Position numbers and translations under genes: made by a program. 64,000 bases of DNA, taken from Atherix ibis. Taxonomy: Eukaryota > Arthropoda > Insecta > Diptera > Athericidae. Each line of letters starts with the position of its first letter. Position 1 is the first letter of the stretch. Under the pieces are notes generated by a model. The model was not told the origin of the DNA and made no database searches. It saw only the letters and a list, made by a program, of their open reading frames with translations. The DNA is taken from positions 49,613,920 to 49,677,919 of the forward strand of contig OY282606.1 of assembly GCA_958298945.1 (NCBI GenBank), written 5' to 3'. Of the stretch, positions 12,503-22,350 are shown in pieces.

Positions 12503-13786
12503 ATGTCTCTTCGAAGGATGGAAATTTCGGAGCACGACACGATAGTTCCGGACGGGGATGTCAAAATGTTCGGCGAGTTTCTTGCCGATAAGAAAAAGCT
12601 AGGCACGGACATAACGGCCTTTCTGAAAATGGTTGGCATTCACTTCAACCTTCAAAAAGAAATTGAAGACGTGAGCTTCCTTACTGCAAAGAAAAGGAAG
12701 AACGTGGCAAATAATGACGCTTCTCTGACAGAAGCTAGCAAGTTTATGGTAAGAGCCAATTAAGCCGCCAAAGAAGGCTAAAAAGGTAAAGGCACCGATA
12801 GCTGCGGGTTCTATACCTCCAGTGAGCCAAAATCGGTTTAGTCTGCTCGAAGAAGCCACTTTGCCAAAACCACCAACCACTACGAGCAGGATTGCAAAAG
12901 CAAGCACCTTGGCTCCACAGAAAATTCATATACCTGCGATCACGTGTCGAGGTTTAAATATTAACGCCTTCATCAAAGAAATGAAGACGCTAGCCAGAGC
13001 ACCCGGTTATAAAATAACCAATAATTTTTGGCAAGGCAATTATTAAGCCGGAGACATTGGAAGATCGAAGGACCGTTCTTGACTACATCAAGTCAAAAAG
13101 TATACGTAGGCATACCTATACGTCAAAAGAGGAGAGGAAGATTTCCTGTGAAGCCTCTGATATAAAAGCTGATCTGGCCAACCAAGTGGAGGCAGCTTTA
13201 ATTAATAAAGTGGAGAATTTTAAAACAAAACTTTCAAAAGAGAACAATGTCCAATCGGACATATTCTTGGTGCAGTTGGCTCCAGGACACCAGCCATCCA
13301 GTGTCACGCACGTGACAAAAATTCTCCATCAACCAATAAGATGGGAAAATCTAAGGAGAAGTGGCCCACTTCAATGCCACAGATGCCAACAGTTTGGACA
13401 TGCAGCAGCAAACTGTTTTTATAAATTTGTCTGCTTGCCCACGAGACAACGACAAGTCTGGTGATCCGTTTTGCGCCAACTGTGGACAACATGGCCACCC
13501 AGCAAACCATAGAGGTTGTTCCTTCTACAAGGAAATGATTGCGGCAAAGGAACTCAGGCAACAACCCAGAGTTCAACAGCGGAAGGACAGACTGAACTTT
13601 GTGCACCAGTCAATTAATAACACTGTCAGGAGTGGAGTATCCTTCGCAAGCGTCCTACGAGGAGCACCAATCTCGAACGCTGTATTGACAGAAAGGGCAG
13701 GTACCAGAACTGAAGAATCAACTCAGCCATCGCCCATGGAAGAATTCTTTTCGGAGGCTTCCACATTATTTAGTGTAGACATATAA
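12503..13786 (+). pseudogene. Jockey-type Gag (ORF1) with CCHC zinc knuckles, frameshifted
   Basis: The product would be the nucleic-acid-binding Gag of a Jockey-type LINE. The reading passes through three frames: 12503-12763, about 12764-13040 (with a basic P-P-K-K-A-K-K-V-K stretch), about 13040-13420, and 13361-13786. Landmarks in order are KPETLEDRRTVLDYIKSK, SDIFLVQLAPG, the zinc knuckle CHRCQQFGHAAANC (CX2CX4HX4C), then after a shift a second knuckle-like FCANCGQHGHPANHRGC. In related Gags the two are separated by a further knuckle; here that middle one is partly deleted. Three frameshifts make it a pseudogene. The start is the first ATG in frame, giving M-S-L-R-R-M-E. Confidence 0.8.
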
Positions 13787-14099
13787 AACACTTTCCTCTT
13801 TTGCAGATCGACAGGTTGCATACTTGCATTTTCTTGGAAAAGTTTGCAAATGATGCTGCTTGTACTGAAGAATTCATGTAACACAGCGATGGACAATCAT
13901 CATCAGGAGAAACTACACTATCGGGCCAGCCAAGAACAGCAGTCCAGCGTACTTAATAAATTCTGCGGATTCAAAAGGAGCAAAACAACCCGGCTAGGAT
14001 TCATATAGAAAAACAACATTTGGAATTATTAGCAAGTAAGAATAATTTAAGATACACTCTACCCATGATATTTGTAAGCCTTCCCTACCATACTCCATT

Positions 14100-14636
14100 A
14101 TGACGTGCTCTCTAAATATCATAGCACTTAACGTGCGGTCTATCGTTGGCCTGTCCAAAAGAGTCGAACTTTATCAGTTCATTCAGAACCAGTTTGCCGA
14201 CTTCTATTTCATTAATGAAACTCACCTGAATTTGAAGCATAAACTGTCACTTCAACGGTATCATTGCATTCGCAATGACTCTAATCAGGGTACTGGCATT
14301 ATCTTCTTAGAAAATATTCAATATAGTAACTTGGTTAACTTCAGCTCAAATAATATCTGCACCACTTGTGTTCTTACGCGATGTCACGTGAACAATTCGG
14401 GTATTAAAAACATAGCATTAGTTTCATGTTATATTGCCTGCAAGTGTTCGCCCGTTGAAATTAAAGACCTGTTCGAATTCTTACAAGATCTCATCAGCAA
14501 AGGATATGAGGTAATCATGGAAAGGGATTTTAACGCCAGACACACCTCATGGGGAGATTCTGTCCGTAACTCTTCCGGTATCGGTATTCAAAATTTGCTC
14601 TCTAGTATCTCCACATTACAGGTAATTGCACCTTCT
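14100..14636 (+). pseudogene. Jockey-type pol (ORF2), N-terminal endonuclease only
   Basis: This is the apurinic-like endonuclease domain that nicks target DNA for LINE insertion. Starting at ATG 14100, the reading gives IIALNVRSI near the N-terminus, INETHLN with the metal-binding Glu near residue 40, and DFNARHTSWGD near residue 142, where the usual Gly before Asp-Phe-Asn is Arg. The frame is open for about 179 codons and then runs into mariner sequence at 14637, so the rest of the endonuclease, the reverse transcriptase and the tail are missing. It lies 313 bp after the gag stop, in the usual gag-pol order. It cannot make a working pol protein. Confidence 0.85.
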
Positions 14637-15043
14637 GGACTTTTTTAATGTTTTCCTCCGTAGCAGCCGTTTTCGGGGCACCTGGGCGTGGCTCATCAAA
14701 AACCGACGTGCGGCCACGAACAAACTCGTTGAACCAATTCTTGACGGTCGCTATCGAAGGAGAAGAGTCACCATACACAGCATCCAAGCAATCTTTGATT
14801 TCGCTGCGCGTTTTCCCTTCCAAAAACAAGAATCTAATCACCGAACGATATTGTTCTTTTTCCATTTTTGTGCAACCAACCGACACGCTCGCTTTCAAAG
14901 GCTCTCAAAACAAAACTAATGAAGGGAATCGATTGAAACTTTGACAGTAGGCTACTAAAAGAATGTACTGCATGAAGATAAATTTCTTTTGTGACAGCAG
15001 TTTCATCGAGCGGTGAGGCTAAGTACTTGTTGAATGACTCTCG
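14637..15043 (-). mobile_element. Mariner M3-family fragment, 5' end and first 76 codons
   Basis: On the minus strand the terminal repeat begins at 15043 (CGAGAGTCATTCAACAAGTA) next to a TA at 15044-15045. The transposase starts at 14865 with MEKEQYRSVIRFLFLEGKT and runs to T-A-A-T-E-E-N-I-K-K near 14640. It is nearly identical to the M3 copy at 36898-38172. Everything after the DNA-binding N-terminal region is missing. The element was evidently inserted in the L-A LINE on its right and then joined to J1 on its left. Confidence 0.85.
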
Positions 15044-16180
15044 TACAACGCTTTCTGATCGACACAAATGTAATTTAATGAGAACTATCCCTCTTATGCT
15101 AACCCGTATATCACGGATCACTTTTTCCAGCACCCTTGTTGGAGGCCATTATGAATGTTAAGTGGCTCTGAAAATAATTTGGTTGCCTTTACACTACCTC
15201 TCATACTATGATTCGGGCTAGTCTAATCATTTTTCTCGTATGTTGAACTCTCTCATGAATGTGTAGAGTTTTACCCTGGCTATGCTTTAAAGTCAATGAA
15301 TTATGTTCTATTGCCCATATTCCAATAGTTTTTTCCTTGACTGTCGTGAAGAGAAGATCTTAACTGTTTCTGAATTCCCTAGAGTGAAGCCTCTCTGGTA
15401 TCGGACAATAATTGTTTGGGCAAATAAAGCTATTCTGCCTAGTAAGATAGCGGAGAATATCTTATAGATGCTGCTATAATTACTACATGCTGTGATACAT
15501 CCTTTTTTGAGTATGGAAGACTGGTAATGCCCGGGTGCCAGTAGTCGAGCATAAATTCACTGCTTCATACTTAATTGATTAACCATTTGGTGCAGCGTGT
15601 TATTTTCGTACTTAACCAGTTCACTTTTGACATTTCTTAGGTTTTCAACTGGCGGGCATCCAACTGGTGTTCGGATAGGTGAGTGTTCAGGAGTTTCCAA
15701 AATGTTCTGCCCATCGCCTTAATATATCCATTTGCCCTTCGTGGGATTTTGGATGGCAACTGTAGTATATATTACAGTTGCTCTTCTCCAATATACCTGT
15801 CCCCTGTCTAATTACTGAACAGCTTTGAATTTATATAGAAAACATATTCCATGAGAAAGTGCAAATTATTTTTTGCTGGGTCAGTTGTCATTGTTTTCTT
15901 CATTCTGAATTTCAATTATAATTGTTTTTACAGGATGGGGGAATCAACCACAAGTCTAACATGCAAGCTAACATTTTTAAAATTTCAATTGTCCTAAAGG
16001 AATTTAGGCTTTCGGGAAAACTTGGTGAGCTACTATAGCTGCAAAGCTAGTTGACTATGTGTTCTATTATTGACTTAACAACTAAATGGTTAGTAAGGAT
16101 CCTCCTTCTACAAATGGGCTTAGGACCGTTCTTGGCGGTGTTGGATTATTCTTGCCCGAGGTTTTTAAGTACAAAATATT
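15044..16180 (-). mobile_element. RTE-like LINE L-A, internally deleted body
   Basis: The minus-strand translation gives LEKVIRDIRVS-like sequence (from L-x-L-E-K-V-I-R-D of the reverse transcriptase palm) at about 15100-15140, close to the mariner junction. The whole stretch aligns by eye with the L-A copy at 36105-39325: shared landmarks include the block around 15455-15475 versus 36470-36490, the block 15690-15735 versus 36795-36845, and the block 15745-16180 versus 38930-39325. The endonuclease region present in the other copy is missing here between about 15740 and 15750, a deletion near 0.8 kb. Many stops; dead. Confidence 0.65.
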
Positions 16181-16700
16181 TAATGTTTTAAAAAACATTA
16201 TTTAAAATAAGTTATACTTATTGTTAAGATAGTGAATTATTTATTTTATTGATATATTGTAGTATTATTTAAAAAGTTTTTATAATAAATAGATTTGTTT
16301 TCAAAAAGAATGCTTATGCTTACACAAATATAAAAACACTGATTATAGAGAGTAGCTCACAATGGTTTTAAAAACTTTTATAATATTTTCAATTAATTAA
16401 ATATATTATGTGTTTAATATAATGAATGTCGCAAGATTTATAAAATTTGTTAAGCATTATTAGAAAAAATAATTGCTAGTAGCTCAATTTTATCTGCAAG
16501 AAAATATAATTCTTTTCGGATATATAGCTTTTTAAATATTTTAAAATTTTTGCTTGATTCTAAGTAGAAAAGATAAAATATTTGTTTGAGAGTTGGTACA
16601 AAATTTCATTAGTAAATAAAATTTCTGTATTTATAAAAATCTCAGGATAAATTAGAAATAATTGTCTTCAATACAAAATAATCATTCAACCAAAAATGCT
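16181..16700. other. AT-rich spacer
   Basis: Only A/T-rich noncoding sequence is visible, including a small hairpin near 16165-16205 made of T-T-A-A-T-G-T-T-type repeats. Confidence 0.5.
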
Positions 16701-17808
16701 CCGAATTTATTTTTATTTTTTTATTTTAAATGTTATCTACAACTATTTATGCTAGTAACAAGTAGATTTTTTACGGGAATATACAAGGATATGAAGACAT
16801 GTGGAGGAAAACACCCATCGATGTTACCTCTAGAACAGGGTAATTTTATTTTATAATTTTAGAGAATCTCTCGGCCATCGCCGTTTTAAACGTCGATGGG
16901 TGTATACTGGAAGGGTGGGAGTGAAAAGTTCCCTTCCTAAAGGATTAGGGTGGAAGGATAGATGCGAATGGAATTTTTTATATCGGGAGATGCATAGTTC
17001 ACGAACAAATGGAACATTTAGGTCACGGTGGATAACAGTGTTTCGCACATAAAAGGGGGCATTGACAATTTTACGAAGGATTCGGGATTGTAGGGATTGG
17101 ATTGGAAGGGAGTTGGAATGCTTAGTCGAACCCCAAAGTTCTAGACCATAAGTCCATATTGGTTTCAGAACCGTATTGTATAGTAATAGTTTACTTGTTG
17201 TTGTATGTTTTGATTTACTATCTAGGAGACGTAATAATTGTTTTTATCGTCCGTTAAGTTCACGTCTTTTAGTTTTCGTATGAAGATTCCAGGTTAACCG
17301 TTTGTCGAATATAAGTCCAAGGTAACGTACGCTATTTTTTTGTGGAATAATACTGCCGTTTAGGGTTATGTCGGGAATTTGTTCTCGGCAGAGTGTGAAA
17401 GTTACATGAGCAGATTTTTGCTCATTTACCTTCACTCTCCACCTTTTGAACCAAGTTTCTAAGGAGTGGATATGGTTCTGTAGGATACTAATGGCTGTGG
17501 AAGGATCTCTGTGATGTGTCAGGATGGCTGTATCGTCAACATATGTTGCGGTCAGGATGTTGTTGTGGCAAGGAATGTCATGGGTATAAATGTTATATAG
17601 GATAGGACCTAGGATACTTCCTTGAGGGACACCGGCGGAAATTGAATAAATGTCAGAGTACTCCATATTTTCAGCTACCTGAAAATATCGGTCTAAGATT
17701 TAAGGATGTGGAAATAACCCGAGGGTAGGACTTGCTGCAACTTCCAAAGCAATCCAGGATGCCATACACGGTCGAAAGCATGCGAAATGTCAAGAAACCG
17801 AATTTATT
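16701..17808 (-). mobile_element. Jockey-like LINE J2, 5'-truncated copy with target duplication
   Basis: The element proper is 16712-17797, flanked by an 11-bp direct repeat CCGAATTTATT (16701-16711 and 17798-17808), the target-site duplication. Read on the minus strand it starts inside the reverse transcriptase at FLDISHAFDRVW and continues through SAGVPQGSILGPILYNIY, TATYVDDTAIL, RYLGLIFDKRLTWN and IWTYGLELWGSTKHSN to the end of pol near 16851, followed by a 3' UTR and an A-rich tail (T-rich on the plus strand at 16712-16735). The catalytic Y-A-D-D is Y-V-D-D, and a single TAC-to-TAA change gives a stop at about 17247. It is 5' truncated and inactive but close to the copy at 56488-58187. 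Confidence 0.92.
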
Positions 17809-19629
17809 AACCTAAATTTTTTTGTATAATAATTCATTTTTTAACCGTGTAGGTTTAGTAAATATAATATTTTCAAAATTTTAAATTAAAATAAATTTTT
17901 TTAACCGATTAAAATACTTAGGATATTTGAGTAAATAAACTGACCCAATATTACATGATATCTTAGATTTAGTATCTTTTTTGACTTAATATTATTATGG
18001 ATTAAATTGATGTATCTTTTAATAATAGGATGGACATTTTTGTAAATAGAAATCAATATTTTCAAAGAATTTCCACATATATAACTGTCACTAAATTTAG
18101 AGCTTTACAACTGGAATTTTTCACAGAAACTCCCATCCACTAGGAATTCCATTAAATCAAAGATCAAACGGAAGCGTCTGGTATTTACAATTGAAATTGA
18201 CAACAACAGTTTACTGAGGTGCGACTTTAGAGAAATTGTAGATGAAAAGGTATTCAACAATCGTCACTGTCATCACTCTTACCAGAGTCGTTGTAAAATT
18301 GACTATTTATTCTGACCCTTGTCCACTGGTCCCCCAGCAGCATCATTGCTTTCAACTGCATTGGATGACAAATATAATTCGTTTGATGAAAATCAATGTT
18401 CAGTACATATTGGTAGATATGTGTAAGTATTGTCTACATTGTCTTCATTCGGTTGCTCCAAGGCCCAAACTGGTATGGTCAACAGACTGAGGCTCATAGA
18501 AAAGGTAAATCAACTTAAACCAACTACGAAGAGCTTCTATTGCCATTGCCATACGAATCAACACTGGGAATGGTGCATCGGTACATAATACTGACTACGA
18601 CAATACGAGCATATCAGCAATGCGAATGGCACAAATTATGCTGTTCACGTACTCTAAACAGAATTCTATTCGGTGATGGCATGTTTCTTGAGGCTTTTTT
18701 CCATAATTTTTCTTCTTCATCTTGGTTTTTCTGATTTTTTTCTGTGCATACATCCTAAGGTGTTGCGGTAAATTTTTACGGTATATTCAATTCTATTTTA
18801 GGTATCTACATAAGTTGTGTGCGGATAGCATTGCTTCTTTGGCAATATCAAGTAAGTATGATCAACCCTAAACATACTTAATCTAGTTATTAAACGCAAA
18901 TAGTTCTATCCAAAAAAAATAAATATATGTATATATAAAAAATAGTTAATAAAAATAATAAAAAAAAAATTTCACAAATATTTTCTGCAATATTAATCTA
19001 AGTAGTAATAAATACTAATCAATCATTCGGTGTAGTAATATTAATACAAAGTTGAAAATGCTCCTCGAAAAAAATGTATGCCTGGAAGAAAGTCTTACTA
19101 AAAAAGTACTTAGCGGGGGTATTCACAAATAGAGTTAGTTGCACATAATTGTCGTATAATTTCTTGACCATATCCAATATACCTCAACTTATAGTCCTGT
19201 TATCTTACTGATACCACTTGAATTCGTGGAAGTGCATTTAGAAAGAAAATAGAGCAATATTGTGTTACTTGTTTTAGGTGAAATACTTTAAAGATTTTAT
19301 TAGAAATTTTTTTTTATTAAATAAAATAGATTTTACGAAAAAATTTTAAAGCAGACAAAAAAAAATATCAATAAGCGAATAATTTTTATTATCAGTACGT
19401 TTTGAACAAAATATTTTTAATTTTCTAGTGCTCTCAATATAAATTGTTTTAGTAATATCTGAATTGCATGGATTTAGTTAACTGGAAAATGTAGTTTCTT
19501 TTTTATAGAGGATTAGTTCGACTAAGAAATAAATAAATACTTAACGAATGAATTAAGGATTCTCTATGTGGAAGGAATTTTTGCTGAAACATAACAATTG
19601 ATGTCATTAAAAGAAGAAAACTATTGCAT
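17809..19629. other. No recognisable gene
   Basis: Segment 18100-18760 is less AT-rich than its surroundings. On the minus strand around 18240-18330 an acidic stretch D-S-G-K-S-D-D-S-D-D-C followed by a stop can be read, and on the plus strand there is a frame at 18242-18490 and another at 18540-18734. None resembles a family I know. The rest is AT-rich filler. Confidence 0.45.
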
Positions 19630-19803
19630 GATATTGAGTTCAAAACTGACAAATTTTTTTGAGTAAAGAATAATTAATAATAAAAAAGATTAAATTTCAG
19701 TTATATCAATAAAAACTAGCCAATGTTTGTGCTCAGATTTGGGCTATTTGTAAATTCAGAATTTCGCGCCTTTTTTTAAAACTGAAAATTGGGTAATTTT
19801 TGC
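19630..19803. repeat. Degenerate minisatellite, left part
   Basis: Diverged repeats of about 22-24 bp carry the core GAGCTCAAAATT followed by a G-rich step and a T run. The closest match across the interruption is CTATTTGTAAATTC, found here near 19747 and again near 22050. The array resumes at 21889 on the other side of the J3 element. Confidence 0.55.
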
Positions 19804-21888
19804 TAGACTCTACTTTTTTTTTTTACTTTTTATTTTTTATTTTTTTTAGATATTTAAAACTACAACATAGTAATAAGCAAATTTTATCAATAGTATTAGT
19901 TAACTTGAAAGGTTGTGGGGAGTAAACATCTAATGAAGTTCCTCCTGCTAGCGTGTGTTTCTGTTAGGCCTCAGTATTTTAGTAAATCACGCGACCAGTG
20001 ACGCTTAAGTCTTCGATGGGTATTTCTAGGGAAGGACATGGAGGATAGTTCTTGAACAAGAGGATTATTATGATTGAGGACACGGGAACGGAACTTTTTA
20101 TAGCGAGATACTGCCACATCAAAAACAAATGCGACTTTAAGATCACGATGAATAACAGTATTGCGAACATTAAAGGGGGCATCGACAATTGTACGAAGTA
20201 TTTTTGATTGAAGGGATTGGATTCGACGGGAATTAGAAGGCTTAGTAGATCCCCAGAGTTCTAGTCCGTATGTCCATATGGGTTTCAGTAAGGTATTGTA
20301 TATCAGTACTTTGCTGTCTATAGTAAGATTGGAACGTTTGTCTAGAAGTCGAAGTAGTTTTAGGTATTTTCTTTTGAGTTCTTGTCTTTTAAGTCTTGTA
20401 TGTGGGTTCCATGTCAAGCGTTTGTCTAAGTACAGTCCTAGGTACCGAGCTTCGGTATGTTGAGGTATGGCACTGCCATTAAGGTATATGGGAGGGCATG
20501 ACTCACGACGGAGAGTGAAAGTTACCTGGGTAGATTTACGTTCATTGACTTTTATTCTCCATCTAGTAAACCAGTTCTGGAGGGTTTGGATTTGGATTTG
20601 AAGAGTTTCGGAAGCATGTTGGGGATTTTCGCTGGATGTAAGGCAGGCCGTATCATCGGCGTATGTAGCAAAGAAGGTATTAGGGCAGATTGGAAAATCG
20701 GATGTGTAAATGTTGTAGAGGATGGGTCCAAGTATGCTACCCTGAGGAACCCCAGCCAAAATCGGAGAGATGTCGGTTGGACACTAATTTTGGAAGTGTC
20801 GGTTGGACAGGAATGATCTTAGGATTAGGAAATAGGTGGAAGGAAGGAACCTCTTGAGTTTCCAGAGTAGACCCGGGTGCCAAACTCTATCAAAAGCTTG
20901 ACTTATATCAAGAAACACACCGGCACAGTACTCTTTTCTTTCTCAAGAGGATGCAATGAAATTGACAACTCGATGACACTGCTGGGTAATGGAGTGTTCG
21001 GCGCGGAAACCAGACTGGTGATTAGGAATTAAATTTGAAGATTCGAGTAGAGGATGTAAGCGGCGAATGAGCATTTTTTCAAAGATTTTTGAGAGTACTG
21101 GAAGGAGACTTATTGGCCTGTAGGAAGTGGGGCGGTTTATTGGGCTTAGGGATTATTTTAATGATGGCAAATTTCCAGAGGATTGGTAAATGTGTTGTTC
21201 TAAGGATGGAGTTATATATTGTGGCAAGGAACACTATTGCTCTTTTAGGAAGTTGTTGGATTATATTGGAGGTAATCAGATCATAGCCAGGAGCTTTAAT
21301 TTTGGGAAGGAGCTTGATTAAATTGGCAACTTCGGAAGGTGTGATTGCCTTACGGGGAAGCCTCATGGGTAAGTGAATGGATAGTTCCGTCTCGATTGTA
21401 GTGCAATGAGTCCTGTCTAATATGTCCTCATGTGGAGTAAATGTTTGTGCAAGGTGTTCAGCAAAAGCGTCTGCTTTATGTTTGTCCGTTTTGGCCCAGG
21501 TTCCGTCAGTTGGGTGCTTTGTTTTTCTATAAGATAGGTTTCGTAAAGGGTGCTTTGTTTTTCTATAAGATAGTATTTGTCTTGAAGCAGTCCACAGGGT
21601 TGAAGTGTAGTTTCGAAAACGTTCTGTATTGTATTTTGTGATTTTGTCATGTAGTTCTTTTTGCAGTTTGTTCAGTTTGGTTTTGTCGCTGGGCATTCTT
21701 GTATGCTGCCAATGAGCTCTTGCTTTTCGTTTTTCTGCAATAAGACGCCTAATTGTTAATGGTTGATTTGTCGGATTTTGTGTAGGTTTCGAGTTTTTAC
21801 TTTTTTGAGAAAAGGCTGTAGCGTTTTGTAATAAACATGTAAACTTGTGTACCGCGTCATCTAGTTCTTGTTCTGTAGACTCTACTTT
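19804..21888 (-). mobile_element. Jockey-like LINE J3, 5'-truncated copy with target duplication
   Basis: The element (19817-21875) is flanked by a 13-bp direct repeat TAGACTCTACTTT (19804-19816 and 21876-21888). On the minus strand it opens in the region between endonuclease and reverse transcriptase (EQELDDAVHKFTCLLQ), then T-D-G-T-W-A-K-T-D, APGYDLITSNIIQQL, SYRPISLLPVLSKIFEKM, GVFLDISQAFDRVWHPGLLW, LAGVPQGSILGPILYNIY, FATYADDTAC and RYLGLYLDKRLTWN, ending with the stop near 19975, a 3' UTR and a T-run tail. It belongs to the same clade as J2 but is a distinct family. The Y-A-D-D catalytic motif is kept. Confidence 0.92.
19971..21875 (-). pseudogene. J3 pol (reverse transcriptase), frameshifted
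   Basis: The coding region of J3 carries a frameshift in the Y-R-P-I-S-L-L-P block near 21120, an in-frame stop after I-A-S-S near 20935, and a small duplication and stop between S-N-R-H-F-Q and T-D-I-S-P near 20775-20810. A 26-bp segment is repeated in tandem with a 36-bp period (21512-21537 and 21548-21573), doubling the peptide S-Y-R-K-T-K-H-P. The downstream 262-codon part (19971-20759) remains open with palm motif, the connection and the C-terminal R-Y-K-K-F region. The product would have been the polymerase for target-primed reverse transcription; it is not functional as it stands. Confidence 0.88.
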
Positions 21889-22350
21889 ATGTGATAGAAA
21901 TGTAAATATCATAATACAATTCTAAAAATGTACGATTTTTGAGATACAAACTGTTAAATTTATTAGCTATAAATTAAGTATTTTTTTAGATAAGATTCAA
22001 GATATTTTTGAGCAAAGATTTGTGTTTTTTGAGTTCATAATTTCGCTATTTGTAAATTCTGAATAATTCTTTTTAAAGTTTAGAATTGGCAAGTTTTTGA
22101 ACTTAAAATTATAAGATTTTTCTGTTTAGAGTTCGGCAATTTTATACCTCAAAATTTGGTAAATTTTGAGCAGAAACGTGCAGAGTAATTTAAATTTATT
22201 AGTGGAAAATTTTTGAGCCTAAAATTGTTCGCTTTTGATTTGACGGTTGGGCTTAAAATTCTTTGTTAGTTTAGAATTGTATGATTTCAATTTACAAGCT
22301 CAGAATTAGGCGGTTTTTGCGCATTTTGAGCTCTAAATCTAATGATTCAT
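21889..22350. repeat. Degenerate minisatellite, right part
   Basis: About 18-20 diverged units of roughly 22-24 bp are visible, each with GAGCTCAAAATT or TTTAGAATTG-like cores followed by GGC and a T run (for instance near 22120, 22150, 22200, 22240 and 22290). It continues the array at 19630-19803, with J3 inserted in between. Confidence 0.55.

Larger units (their letters stand above)
12260..14636 (+). mobile_element. Jockey-like LINE J1, 5' half (gag plus endonuclease)
   Basis: This element keeps a possible 5' leader, the gag ORF (from 12503) and the start of the pol ORF (14100-14636), then stops abruptly inside the endonuclease where a mariner fragment begins. LINE insertions normally lose their 5' side, so a copy that keeps the 5' half and lacks the reverse transcriptase implies a later deletion or rearrangement. 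The junction shares about 10 bases (GGACTTTTTT) with the mariner family, which suggests joining at microhomology. The exact 5' boundary is uncertain. Confidence 0.7.

Noticed and set aside
13116..13606. Minus-strand frames overlapping J1 gag
   Set aside because: Shadows of the gag coding sequence, which carries the zinc knuckles.
14834..15133. 99-codon minus frame as a gene
   Set aside because: It runs across the junction between the L-A reverse transcriptase (LEKVIRD) and the mariner terminal repeat; a chimera of two dead elements.
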